Of a DNA stretch of 64,000 nucleotides, positions 19,597 to 30,800 are shown one piece after another. Each line of letters opens with the position of its first letter. The stretch's first letter is position 1. The notes beneath the pieces were generated by a model. The model ran no database searches, was not told the DNA's origin, and saw only the letters and a list, made by a program, of their open reading frames with translations. Source of the DNA: Podospora pseudocomata (Eukaryota; Ascomycota; Sordariomycetes; Sordariales; Podosporaceae); NCBI RefSeq assembly GCF_035222375.1, contig NC_085887.1, positions 1,463,501-1,527,500 of the forward strand, given 5' to 3'. A program made the translations under genes and the position numbers.

Positions 19597-20504
19597 ATGG
19601 AGTCAGAAGCCCAAGCCGTCAACGGGACCAGTCCCTCACCCAAACAAGTCTTTTTTTTGTAAGTGACAAAACACCCAATCATTATCTCATGAATGAATGA
19701 ACATAGTCTAACAAACTCAGTGACATCGACAACTGCCTCTACCCCAAGAGTACCCCCTCCCCTCCCACCCCCTCAACCCAACTTGCTCATTAACCCTGAA
19801 CTCAGGCACCCGCGTCCACGACCTCATGGCCAAGCTGATTGACAAGTACTTCGCCACCCACCTCTCCCTCCCCTACGAAGATGCCGTCCGGCTCCACAAG
19901 GAATACTACCAAAACTACGGCCTCGCCATCGAAGGCCTCGTCCGTCACCACCAAATTGACCCCCTCGAGTACAACGCCAAAGTCGACGACGCCCTCCCCC
20001 TAGACGACATCATCAAGCCCCGCGAGGACCTCAAGAAGCTCCTCCGCGACATTGACACCTCCAAAGTCAGGCTCTGGCTGTTCACAAACGCTTACGTCAA
20101 CCACGCCAAGAGGGTGGTGAAACTGCTAGAGATAGAGGACTTCTTCGAGGGGGTGACGTATTGTGATTATGCGGCGCCGAGGCTGATGTGCAAGCCTCAT
20201 GAGGAGGCGTATGAGAAGGCGATGAGGGAGGCGGGGGTTGAGAGGAGGGAGGATTGTTATTTTGTTGGTGAGTTCTACTTAACTGTGCCATGAAAATCTT
20301 GTGTTGTGTTGATTGCTGACTTGGATCAAAGATGACTCGTACCAAAACTGCAAAAAGGCCCAAGAAATAGGCTGGAACGTCGCCCACCTTGTCGAAGAGG
20401 GCGCCAAGTCCCCCAGGACACAAGCGTGCAAGTTCCAAATAAGCCACTTGGATGAGCTGCGCACTTGCTTCCCAGAGGTCTTCAAGAAGCCGGAAACGTC
20501 CTAG
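19597..20504 (+). CDS. SDT1: Pyrimidine 5'-nucleotidase, HAD superfamily (SDT1 type)
   Basis: Four exons: 19597-19658, 19721-19749, 19806-20267, 20332-20504 (241 residues). Introns of 62, 56 and 64 nt start GTAAGT, GTACCC and GTGAGT; the middle one has a weak donor but CATTAACCC before its CAG acceptor, and all phases join. The 29-nt exon 2 carries the HAD nucleophile motif, giving FDIDNCLYPKS (D22 nucleophile, D24 acid/base). Motif II is LWLFTNAY, motif III the Lys in MCKPHEEAY, motif IV YFVDDSYQNC split by intron 3. The cap is TRVHDLMAKLIDKYF...YYQNYGLAIEGL, as in yeast Sdt1 and Phm8. These enzymes dephosphorylate UMP, CMP or related monophosphates in the cytosol. Substrate preference between the Sdt1 and Phm8 types cannot be decided here. 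Confidence 0.92.
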
Positions 20505-20746
20505 GAATAGTCGATTTCATTCATGCGTATTCAAACGTTACCAGACATAGAACAGAAGGAGAATAAATAGATACTCATGTGGATTCATGCTCAGTTTCTT
20601 TCCCTGATTATCGAATCCTAAGCCTCTGATAACCAGCCGATAATCAATGCCAAACGCCATACCCCATGCCTTTTTCATCCATTGCTGTCCCAGAACCCAG
20701 ACGCTTGATATGTCAAACAACGCTATGCCAACCCTTCCCCTTGTCA

Positions 20747-21221
20747 TCAGTGCCTCCTAATCAGCCTAACCAACCCATCCAACCTCTTCAAAACCTCATC
20801 CCGCTCCCTCAACGCCTCCTGCCTCTGCTGCTCCGCCGCCCCCAGCTCCTCCTCCAACTCCCGTATCATCTGCAACTGGTCTCTTTCACTATTATCTAAA
20901 CCCGGCAACGTCGAGATCAAATACTCGATCTGCTGCTCCTTCGTGATGAGATCTCTAGCGAGCTCGAGCTGCCCAGCCTTGAATTGTTCAGGGTCGAGGG
21001 TATCAATTTCGGGGGGCTGGTCTTGTTTGAGTTCGGGGATTTTGTCGTTGGGGGAGAATTTTTGGAGATCGTGGTGGCGTTCGTTGTAGTAGAGGGCTGC
21101 TATGAATTGGGTGAGGAGCTGTGGGAGGGGGAGGTTAGTGATGGTTGGGGGGGGGGAGGGAGGGAGGCGGAGGACAGACTTGATCCATGGACTCTTGGAG
21201 TTGAGTCAGTTTGTCGCCCAT
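20747..21221 (-). CDS. MED21: Mediator complex subunit 21 (Srb7)
   Basis: Two exons, 21221-21180 and 21118-20747, joined over a 61-nt intron (donor GTCTGT, branch CACTAAC, acceptor CAG), giving 137 residues; exon 1 has only 14 codons, which is why simple frame reading misses the start. [30 protein letters not shown], and [20 protein letters not shown] are hallmarks of the Med21/Srb7 family, followed by a long Glu/Gln-rich coiled coil. Med21 pairs with Med7 in the Mediator middle module that links activators to RNA polymerase II in the nucleus. It is divergent with RRG7 over 326 bp. Length matches the family. The donor GTCTGT is weak, yet no other junction preserves the frame and family sequence. 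Confidence 0.93.
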
Positions 21222-21547
21222 TTTTGAGAGTAGATTGATGAGCGCAAATCGGAGGGTGGGTGTGGTTTGCGGGTTGGATTTGGTGTTTGCTGTTGGGTAA
21301 ATGGTTGGAGAGAGAGAGAGAGAGAGCTACCTGATGCGCTCGCGTTGTGGTTGGTCGAGTGTTGATAAGATAAGAGCTCAATAGTAGAAAAGTGGATCCA
21401 CATTATTTGCCAGTCGATCGCGTGCCGGACCGCGTCTTGAATTTCAACGGCCCCTGCCTTGTGCACCCTTGCGGCCGGAATTGTTTTCGACGTGGGGTTG
21501 TCTTCGATGCGACAGAATTGACACCAATTGGTGCTATATAAGCGATA
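21222..21547. promoter_or_regulatory. Divergent promoter between MED21 and RRG7
   Basis: A 326-bp shared gap. A GA dinucleotide run lies at about 21309-21327. TATATAAG at 21535-21542 ends only five bases before the RRG7 start codon, too close to act as a TATA box for that ATG. No other element is clear. Confidence 0.5.
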
Positions 21548-22411
21548 ATGCGCCGTCTACTTCTCTCTCAGCCATCCTCCTTATCCCTCCTCACCACCGG
21601 CCCTCGACGAGCCTTCTGCGCCAGCGCCCCTCTCTCAACAACAACAACCCCTTCCCTCGAACTCAGAACTGCACAGCCACCCGCAGAAGAACCCTCCCCT
21701 TCTCAACCAGAGCAACCAAAGGAAGATTCAGAACAACAACCCCCAGAACCAAACCTCCCCTCCCCCTACACCTTCCCCCTCCCCCTCGCCCCAACCACCA
21801 ACCACTCCTCCCTCCCCACCTTCCTCACCTACGCCTCCCACACCTCCCTCGACCCAACCTCCACCGTCTACATAGGCACCCACTACGAGTACACCGCCAT
21901 CCTCTCCCTCACCCGCCTAGCCTTCACCCTCCACCGCGTCGGCGGCCGCTCCGACTACGGCATTGACCTCCTCGGATTCTGGTCCCCCATCCCAAACTCC
22001 CCAGACCCACCCCTCAGAGTCCTCGCCCAATGCAAAGTCACCAAAACAGCCAAACCGGTATACATCCGCGAGCTGGAAGGCGCCTTCATCGGAGCCCCTC
22101 CCGGGTGGCGCTCAAAGGGCGTTATCGGAGCACTAGTCGCAGAAAAGACTGCAACAAAAGGTGTCAGGGATGCGATTGGGAGGAGTAAATGGCCGATGGT
22201 GTACATTGTTTGTTCTAGGGAGGGGTTGGTGAGCCAGATGCTGTGGAATCAGAGGGCGGTGGAGGAGGGGGGTTTGGAAGGGTTGGGGGTGGGGAGTAAA
22301 TATAGGGTTGCTGAGGATGGGGAGCAGGTGGAGGAGGTGATGTTGACGTGGAGGGGGAGGGAGGTTAAGGCCCTCAAGGAGAAAAAAACGAGGGAAAAGA
22401 AGGCTGAGTAA
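21548..22411 (+). CDS. RRG7: RRG7-like mitochondrial protein with restriction-endonuclease-like core
   Basis: Single exon, 287 residues. The N-terminus MRRLLLSQPSSLSLLTTGPR is a typical Arg/Ser/Leu mitochondrial presequence, followed by a Pro/Glu-rich spacer to about residue 80. The conserved domain begins near TYASHTSLDPTSTVYIGTHY and contains E114, D136, GID (138-140) and Q161-C-K163 in LAQCKVTK, the order expected for a PD-(D/E)XK nuclease core. The family (DUF2034, yeast Rrg7, required for respiratory growth) is mitochondrial and lacks a firmly known activity. Family membership is by recognised sequence; nuclease chemistry is inferred from motif spacing. The C-terminal tail is Lys/Glu-rich. 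It is divergent with MED21 and convergent with the next gene. Confidence 0.85.
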   Translation: MRRLLLSQPSSLSLLTTGPRRAFCASAPLSTTTTPSLELRTAQPPAEEPSPSQPEQPKEDSEQQPPEPNLPSPYTFPLPLAPTTNHSSLPTFLTYASHTSLDPTSTVYIGTHYEYTAILSLTRLAFTLHRVGGRSDYGIDLLGFWSPIPNSPDPPLRVLAQCKVTKTAKPVYIRELEGAFIGAPPGWRSKGVIGALVAEKTATKGVRDAIGRSKWPMVYIVCSREGLVSQMLWNQRAVEEGGLEGLGVGSKYRVAEDGEQVEEVMLTWRGREVKALKEKKTREKKAE

Positions 22412-22705
22412 AGTATTGGTCTTGGGAGAGTGCTCGAGTGTAATGATCTGATCTGGCGCATTGCTGGAGAAGGGATGAGGTCAGTCAGTCAAATCAAGGT
22501 GAGAGATTCTTGGTATATATGTTGCGCTAACAGTTACAGCTATATGCCCCAAATACTCCCATGGCTTTATGTGAGAAATCCACCACGCTATGTCGACCGC
22601 CGTGCAAACCTCCGCTTCCTCAGAAAGTCAAACATTATCCAAGATAACCACGCCTGAGGGAAACAGGACTTGTAAAACCCGCCAAGGACACCGACACACC
22701 AGCAA

Positions 22706-23275
22706 TTAATCATCCCAAATAGCCGCCTTGGCCTTCTGCGCCTCCTCTTCCTTCTTCCTCTGCCTCTCCCTCTCCTCCTCCCTCCTCTTCTTCTCCTGCT
22801 CCTTGACCGCCCGATCATACGCCTTTTGCTCCTCGGTCGCCCTCGGCGCCCGAAGCCCCAACCCAGCAGCAATCATGCGTCGCGCCACGGCATCGGTCTT
22901 TTCTGGGCGTCTGTCTGGTGCGGCGCCTGCTGATCGAGGACTTGAGTCGGCGCCTGGTCCGTCAAAAGATGTGAAACCGAACGTGCCGGGGGCGTTGAGC
23001 GCTGATGGCGAAAAGGGCTGCTTCTTGGCTATGGGCGACATGGGGGTTGGTGGGGGCGCGTTGGTGCCGGTTTGGGTGCTGCCTAGTGGCGTTTCTTCTG
23101 GTTCTGAGGCATCATCGTTGTCTTCTTCGTCCTCCCAGCTGTCGGCGACGGGGGCGGCGGCGGCGGCCTTTTTCTTGGAGGGGGCGGGTTTTGGGGGTTT
23201 GTCGAGGGAGGAGGTTTTGAGGGAGAGTTTGGTGACTGAGGTAATGAGGTCGTCGGGGGTGGTGTTGGAGGTCAT
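22706..23275 (-). CDS. Small conserved fungal protein with C-terminal coiled coil
   Basis: Single exon, 189 residues, start MTSNTTPDDLITSVTKLSL. After a basic Ala/Lys patch comes an acidic segment (DSWEDEEDNDDASEPEE), a Pro/Ser-rich linker, then the conserved-looking block RRPEKTDAVARRMIAAGLGL and RATEEQKAYDRAVKEQEKKR, a highly charged helix ending KAKAAIWDD. The combination is familiar from short unstudied proteins in filamentous ascomycetes, some of which carry misleading ubiquitin-like labels; no ubiquitin fold is visible here. Function is unknown. The stop lies 294 bp from the RRG7 stop in convergent orientation. Confidence 0.82.
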   Translation of the reverse strand: MTSNTTPDDLITSVTKLSLKTSSLDKPPKPAPSKKKAAAAAPVADSWEDEEDNDDASEPEETPLGSTQTGTNAPPPTPMSPIAKKQPFSPSALNAPGTFGFTSFDGPGADSSPRSAGAAPDRRPEKTDAVARRMIAAGLGLRAPRATEEQKAYDRAVKEQEKKRREEERERQRKKEEEAQKAKAAIWDD

Positions 23276-24445
23276 GGTGGTGGTTTGGGGTTGGGGGGGC
23301 TATGCACTCAGCGTATGGGGATGGGTTTTGCTTCGAGATATAGAGAGAGAAAAAGACTGAAGAGCTGAGAGTGCAAGTTAGGGGGGGGGGTTGAATATAA
23401 AGGGACAGACAGCAAAAAAACCACAGGCTGGCTGTTGGGTCCAAAGGTGAGACGTCAGTGAAAGGGAGCGTCCCTGTTGAACTAGGGGTTGCCCGGGTTT
23501 TGATCACGCGCTGGCGAGGCTACGCCGTAGAAGAAGCTGGGGAGAACCCCGAAGTAAAAGCAGTGCCGCTTCTGGGCGTCCGACCGGCGTGGGGCAATAT
23601 GCTGTTGGAATTTGGAGTTGAATTGTGGTTGGGGTTCTTGGGGTAGTAGAACCAACAGACTGCCCGGATATAGTGCGAAGAATGAGATGGTCGTACAGAG
23701 AGGACAGGTCTGTAAAAGTATCCTTCTTGATCTATAGTGGTAATTAACCTATAGCCAGGAAAGATCGGCCTTTGTCAAATCCTCCATCAATGCTGATGTC
23801 AATTTATAGGGCCCTGAGGTTTGGAAACGCAAGCCCCTGCCGTTGAAACAAAGCCCAACACCGAGCTTGCAATTGCGGGGGCGGGGCACTGTGGAGAAAG
23901 GCTCCCACGGAACGGTGCCGGCGATGACGGAGGCTGAAAGCTGCCTGTGGCTTGAACAGCCGGGACCCCTGTTGCGCGGGTCTGGGCGCCGTGCGTTGCC
24001 GCCTGTACAGTTGCCAGTAGGTTCTACCGTTTGCCGAAAACTGTATCTAGCAGCTCTCGCCTCCTGCTGGCAGCTTCAATCGCATTATTCAGACAATCAC
24101 CAACTGACTCCCGCTGCCGTGTTGCTTGGCCGTGTCCCCGTCCGTACCTCGGAGCTTTTCCATTAAAAAGTAGTGAAATCCCCTTCCGACGTCTAGGATT
24201 TGCTCCCGGTCTTTTTTTTACTTCTTCTTCACTTTTGTGTACATTATTTCCCTCCCTTAAGCTCGAACTCGACTACTAATCAATCCCTCGCTGCTCTCCA
24301 TCTCCACGCAGTTTGAGAGCTCGAGCTTGATTACAAACCTACCCGCAAAATCCTGACGTCAAACCGCCCTACACCACCCCCCCCCCCCTCCGCCAAACCG
24401 CAACGAGATATCTGTTTTTTTCTCTCCCTCCTCGCACTACCCACA
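23276..24445. other. Divergent intergenic region upstream of Lon protease
   Basis: About 1.17 kb between two outward-facing genes. It contains a G run near 23381, a GC-rich part (23870-24010) and, next to the Lon start, a CT-rich 5' UTR-like stretch with a C homopolymer near 24378. No gene or RNA recognised. Confidence 0.6.
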
Positions 24446-27400
24446 ATGCTGCCGCGACAGCGCGTCCTGCGCATGCCCTCGCCGAGGCATTCGATTCTCC
24501 TCTCTACAGCTTCCAGACGAACAAGCATCTGCTCGGTAAGAGCTTCGTTACGACAGGGCCAACACATCACGCCGCGGCTGCAGGGCTTCTCGAGGGACAG
24601 CTTTTCGTCGTCGCTTTCGCCATTCTCCACGCATGCCGCTTTAGGGAAACAGCAAAAGGGTTCGGGCTTCTTTGACGGCATCGAGCCGTTAACGGAGGAG
24701 GAAAAAAAGGCGAATCAGGAGAATCAGGAAAAGGAAGCGGCGGCTGAGGAGAAGGAGGAGAAGGATGTTGAAAAGGCAAAGCCTTCTTCTAGCTCCGAGG
24801 CGAAGACGAAAGAGGGCGGCGGCCAGGGAACACCCGAGTCGCCGGAGAACAAGGGGAGTGCTGCCGCCGGGAGTGCCGCCTCGGGGTCATCGGGGGAGGG
24901 GTCGGGAGGGGATGGGGGAAAGAGGGGACGGAAGCCGGGTGACAAGGCGCTTGCGAAGCCTGTCGTGCCTGAGATTTACCCTCAGGTGATGGCTATCCCG
25001 ATTGCGAAGAGGCCGTTGTTCCCTGGGTTTTACAAGGCGATCACTATCAAGGATCCCAATGTTGCCGCCGCCATCACCGAGATGATCAAGCGTGGTCAAC
25101 CATATGTCGGTGCGTTCCTGTTCAAGGACGAGAATGCGGATGACGATGTTATCCGAAGTGCCGACGAGGTCCACGACGTCGGCGTGTTTGCTCAGATTAC
25201 CAGCGCTTTTCCTATGACAGGCCAAGGTGGTGAGGGAACAAGTCTCACTGCGATTCTTTACCCTCACCGTAGAATCAAGCTTTCTGAGTTAATTCCTCCG
25301 GGAGCTGCGGATGCCGCTGGAAAGACCCCGGCGGCTACGGAACCCACACCAGAACCGATACCCAAGGCTACAGATGAGTCTGCCCAGAAGGGCGATGTTG
25401 TCGCGAGCTTTGAGGAGAGCGCCGTTGTACCGCCACCAAAATCAGACGTTACGCAGAAGCAATATGAGCCAACATCCTTCCTCAAGAAGTATCCCGTCAG
25501 TCTGGTTAACGTTGAGAACCTTACCGAAGAGCCTTACGACCCCAAGAGCCAGGTGATCCGGGCCGTTACTAACGAGATCGTCAATGTCTTCAAGGAGGTC
25601 GCTAGCATGAACTCTTTGTTTAGAGATCAAATTTCAACCTTCTCCATGAGCCAGTCTACCGGCAATGTCATGTCTGAGCCGGCCAAGCTTGCCGACTTTG
25701 CCGCAGCGGTGTCGGCTGGTGATCCCAATGAGCTTCAGGAGGTTCTGTCGAGCTTGAACGTCGAGGACAGGATGCACAAGGCTCTTCTTGTGCTCAAAAA
25801 GGAGCACGTCAACGCTCAGCTTCAGTCCAAGATCACCAAGGATGTGGAGAACAAGATCACCAAACGTCAGCGGGAGTACTGGTTGACGGAGCAGATGAAG
25901 GGCATCAAGCGTGAGCTTGGGCTGGAATCAGACGGCAAGGACAAGCTGGTGGAGAAGTTCAAGGAGAAGGCCGACAAGCTGGCCATGCCGGAAGCTGTGC
26001 GCAAGGTGTTTGATGATGAGCTGAACAAGCTTGCGCACCTGGAGCCGGCGGCGTCAGAGTTCAACGTCACTCGCAACTACCTCGACTGGCTTACGCAGAT
26101 CCCATGGGGTCTGCGCAGCGCCGAGAACTTTGGCATCCAGCACGCCATGACTGTTTTGGACGAGGATCACTACGGTCTCAAGGACGTCAAGGACCGCATT
26201 CTCGAGTTTATCGCCGTCGGGAAGCTGCGCGGGACTGTCGAGGGCAAGATCCTCTGCTTTGTTGGTCCGCCAGGTGTGGGCAAGACCAGTATTGGCAAAT
26301 CGATTGCTCGCGCGCTCAACCGGCAATACTACCGCTTCAGCGTGGGTGGTCTTGCCGATGTTGCTGAAATCAAGGGTCACAGGAGGACGTACGTCGGTGC
26401 GTTGCCCGGCCGCGTCATTCAGGCGTTGAAGAAGTGCAAGACGGAGAACCCCCTGATTCTCATTGACGAAATCGACAAGATTGGCCGTGGATACCAGGGC
26501 GACCCATCGTCTGCTCTTCTTGAGTTGCTTGATCCCGAGCAGAACAGCTCTTTCCTCGATCACTACCTTGATGTCCCGGTGGATTTGTCTAGGGTCTTGT
26601 TTGTCTGCACCGCCAACATGACGGATACGATTCCCAGGCCGCTGCTGGACCGCATGGAGGTGATCAGACTGAGCGGGTATGTGTCTGATGAGAAGATGGC
26701 GATTGCGGAGAGGTATCTTGCTCCTCAGGCGCAGGAGCTGGCTGGGTTGAAGGGGGTGGATGTGGAGCTTACCAAGGATGCTATCGAGGAGCTGATCAAG
26801 TCTTACTGCCGGGAGGCGGGTGTCCGCAACCTCAAGAAGCAGATTGAGAAGGTTTATCGCAAGAGCGCGCTGAAGATTGTGCAGGAGCTTGGGGAGGAGG
26901 TGCTGCCTGAGGAAGAGGCGCTGACGGACGAGGGCAAGGTTGCGAAGGAGGAGTCGGCGAAGGAGGAGACTAAGCAATCGGAGGAGCCGGCCACCGCCAA
27001 CACGGAGGCGACGGAGAAGGAGACTACCGAGGTGCCGAGGGTGGCCCTCAAGGTCCCCGAGAGCGTCCACGTCACCATCGACAAGGAAAACCTCAAGGAC
27101 TACGTCGGCCCCCCTGTTTTTACGTCTGACCGTCTTTATGATATCACCCCCCCGGGAGTAACCATGGGTTTGGCGTGGACGCAACTCGGCGGCGCGGCCA
27201 TGTACGTCGAGGCGATTCTCCAGTCGGCCCTCAAGCCGGCCTCGCGGCCGTCGCTTGAGATTACGGGCAACCTCAAGACTGTGATGAAGGAGAGCTCTGC
27301 CATTGCGTACAGCTTTGCCAAGTCGTACATGGCGAACAATTTTCCCAAGAATGACTTTTTGGACCACGCCAAGATTCATGTGCATGTGCCTGAGGGGGCG

Positions 27401-27878
27401 GTGCAGAAGGATGGGCCGTCGGCGGGGATCACGATGGCGACGAGCCTGTTGAGTCTGGCGCTGGACAGGCAAGTTGATCCGGCGGTGGCGATGACGGGGG
27501 AGTTGACGCTGACGGGGAAGGTGCTGAGGATTGGGGGGTTGAGGGAGAAGACTGTTGCGGCGAGGAGGGCGGGGTGCAAGATGGTTTTGTTTCCGAGGGA
27601 TAATGAGAGTGATTGGTTGGAGTTGCCTGAGGTGAGTTTAATATTTTTTTTCTTTTTTTTTTCAAGGTTAAAAAAATTTGCCTGGACGAAAAGCTAATGT
27701 GGTTTTACAGAATATCAAGGAGGGAATCGAAGGCAGACCGGTGAGCTGGTATTCGGAGGTTTTTGACCTTATTTTCCCTGATCTGGACAAGGAGAAGGCG
27801 AATAAGAGCAGGGTGGTGGTGGCTGAGAACTACGAGAAGAAGGAGGAGGAGAAGAAGGATGGGGAGGAGAGTGATTAG
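24446..27878 (+). CDS. PIM1: Mitochondrial Lon protease (PIM1)
   Basis: Two exons, 24446-27631 and 27711-27878, with a 79-nt intron (donor GTGAGT, branch GCTAAT, acceptor CAG): 1117 residues. The start sits in CACAATG and opens a presequence (MLPRQRVLRMPSPRHSILLS) followed by a Glu/Lys/Gly-rich linker. The LON N-domain begins near IYPQVMAIPIAKRPLFPGFY. The AAA+ module has Walker A GPPGVGKTS (about residue 605), Walker B ILIDEIDKIG and the sensor region. The protease domain has catalytic S992 in KDGPSAGIT and K1025 in TGKVLRIGG. Lon is an ATP-dependent serine-lysine protease of the mitochondrial matrix that removes damaged proteins and affects mtDNA upkeep. An acidic/Ala insertion lies between the AAA+ and protease domains (about 825-870), as usual in fungal Lon. 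Everything needed for activity is present. Confidence 0.97.
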
Positions 27879-30800
27879 GTAGATGTTGGGAGATTTTGTA
27901 AATATTAAATGTGTATAAAACAGGGAAAGAAGAAGACGATAAAGAGGAGGAAAGAAGATGATTTGGTCATTAGATGGGTAGGCAAGGAATGGAATTGGTA
28001 TGGATGGATGGGTGGACGGATGGGTATGGAATTGGGGGGAGGGGGGGGTAAACAGCGGTTTTTGCATGGAACGAAGTTTTAAAACAAAGAGGTAAAATGA
28101 GAAAAATCTTCACTCTAGGTTGGTTGGTGGTGTCTTTGAGATGGGGGTTTGCGAGTGTTGTTCTAGATGTTTGGTAGCTAACTACTGACACTGGGAGGAA
28201 TGTGTATCTACGTTTTGTGATGTGTGGGGGTGTGATGAGAGAGAGGAACTAGGATAATTAAGAGTCAACCGCGATCCTGCCTTTGGGGATATGCAGTGTA
28301 GTTTAAAAGAGGACTATAGAGATGCCTATATCTTGAGCGAGAGACAGTCGAATGGACAATTTTAAAAGATTGAAGAGTTGAGTTTGTGTATGTGCGTAAA
28401 CTGTCGTTCAAGTACTCGCTTTAAAAGTAATGCAGCAGGCCCGTATGTAACCGACCAACAAACAAGATATTGATGCGATCTGGACTGCAACTGGGGTATC
28501 ACCCGCCTGTCCCCTTCCCAACCTCACATTACTGCCTTGATTTTCTGCGATGAGTCTGATCTATCACAACCGGCTCCTTAATCAGAGGATTTAGTTCTTT
28601 TTTTTCTATTTTAGCAATTGACCACGGCCTGACTAACACCCGCTGCCCAACAGGGGCTTTACGGATCCCCTTTCGTGAAAAATGAGTGGGTGTGTGCCGT
28701 GATGAGGCGTATCTTTTTTATTCAGATTGGCCCATTCTGTTGCTTGTACGCCACGAGAGAAAAAAACTCGGCTTCGGAGAAAGCCGCAAGGTTCCTATGA
28801 GCTCATTTTTCTGAGAGCTGGATGCAACGCAGTTCTTGGTTGTTGTTGTTGTTCTTCGTCTAGGTGGGCTGGAAAGAGATGGCATCATTGAGTGACCCTG
28901 CCCACAAAATAATTGATACAGCAGAAGCAAACTAACCCATACTATACTATACTGTAAACTTATGCCCCGAAAGCAAATTGATAGGTCTCTAAACGATCTT
29001 TCAAGACCTGTTAACCATCTTTGAAGGCTTTTAAACCTATCTTAAAGGCCCTATGGACTATCCTTTTGAGGTATGTTAACCTGCTTTGGTATCTCAACTA
29101 TTTTGTGGCAAGGGTGCCTAGGCAGGTAATCGACACTTTTCCGGCAAGAAAAGTGCAAAGTTATTACTACCTAGGTAGGTATATTATGTAGTCTCGCAAC
29201 CAGGAGAGTATCCCTCGCCAAGCACATAGGTAAACAATGTTGTGAATAGGAGAAGAAGAAAAAGCTGACGTATGTGCAGCAATATGCTGTCGGCATGTAC
29301 GGGGGAAAAACAGAAGCAAAGAGACTGTCTAGCCGCATACAGCCTTACCTTACCGCACCGGTTGTAGGTTGGCAGAAGTTGGTTTTGTGATGGCAGATGC
29401 AGTTTGGGCATCAATTGGGACCCCCCCCCAAAAAAAGCGGAGGAGGGGGGGAGAGCGGATGGGGGGGATAGGGTAGAAGAATACAGGCACACAGGAAGCT
29501 TCGGATGCTGCATGGAAGAGATGCAGGGCTGGGAAATCCGCGTACAGGTAGTGTGAGCTGCTTCCGATGCGGGACGAGCGACCTAGCTTGAGAGAACCTT
29601 GAGGGGGTGAGGAGGGTACATCACTGGGGGTGTTAAGGGTGCGTGGGGTTGAGGGAAGTGTGGGCTGAGTTGAGTGTTCAAGTCAAACCTCGAAGCTAAA
29701 GGCATTGTGTTATGTTCATGTCTTTCAAAACAGAAACTTGAGTGAATAACCGCTTACACCAGGGCGGTCAGACATCCTCCAGTCCGGGCATAGACCAACG
29801 GTTCGGCATTATCGTCATGGTGGTGTTGTGAGTTGGGCTGCTACGGGGGACTTGTGGCTCGCATGGTTGTGTTGTCGATTGGTTGAAGCAAAGACGATGA
29901 CGAAGTGTCAGTGAAGGCTGTGCAGCAAGAGAGGTTCAGGCCAAGGGGAGAAATATGAATGATGGGATTATTGGGCCGTGGCTGGACGGGAAACCTGCAG
30001 TTCTGACGATGAGCTACATTACCTAGGGCACGTGGCCGGCGGTGTCTGTGGTTATCCGTAATAAAGAGATATATGGGATGAAATCATAGTTCTGGATGAC
30101 GAGGCGGATTTGGAGCGAGCAATGTACACCGCCGTGTCTTTGCTTACCTTGCTGCTGAAGATCTGAGTACCGATCCGAACCTTCCTTGCAGACGGCTACA
30201 GTTGGCGGTCCAATTCGGGGAAGAGAATAGCAGGCTTTATTAGTGAGTTTTAAAGTGATAGTGATGGGAAAAGATGTCGAGTCTTGCTTTGATCAGCTGA
30301 CCTCTGTCGACACCTTCCTACCGATGAAGATGTTTTAGATCAGGTCACGATAACCTCAAGTTTCAAGATCCACTGGGGTTACAACAAACATCACTGTGGG
30401 GTCTCGGTTCAACCCCTCAGTGGATCTTGGGCGCAACGCTCCCGCGTCAAACCCCCCGGTCACCCCATTATTTACATCTCATCTGAGGATCAACTTTCAA
30501 GTTTTGAGACAAACGTCGGAAGAAGACATGGGGATCCATTATCACGGGCTTTCGTTCAACCGGCCGATGATGAAGAAGGGCTACCACAGTTCTCGACCCA
30601 GCAGCTGTAGGGCTTTAGGTACGGAATACGTGCAGAGAGCCCGGCGGCACGGCAAAGTACAGACGGTACTTGAATATACTGGTACATGCATTGTACATAT
30701 TTCGAAGCCCACAGCGCTCGTTACACGTGTTGCACCCCTCCCCCCCTTCTTCCCCCTCCCCACCAAGAAACCCAGCCTCCGTCGTCCCACCATCACCGAT

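Noticed and set aside
26054-27472. 472-codon minus-strand open frame
   Set aside because: It lies wholly antisense to the Lon coding exon; its His/Arg/Leu-rich composition is that of a shadow frame of GC-rich codons.
27632-27697. Lon frame running past 27631 into a Phe-rich tail
   Set aside because: This is intron read-through; the true joint at 27631/27711 restores the conserved Lon C-terminus.
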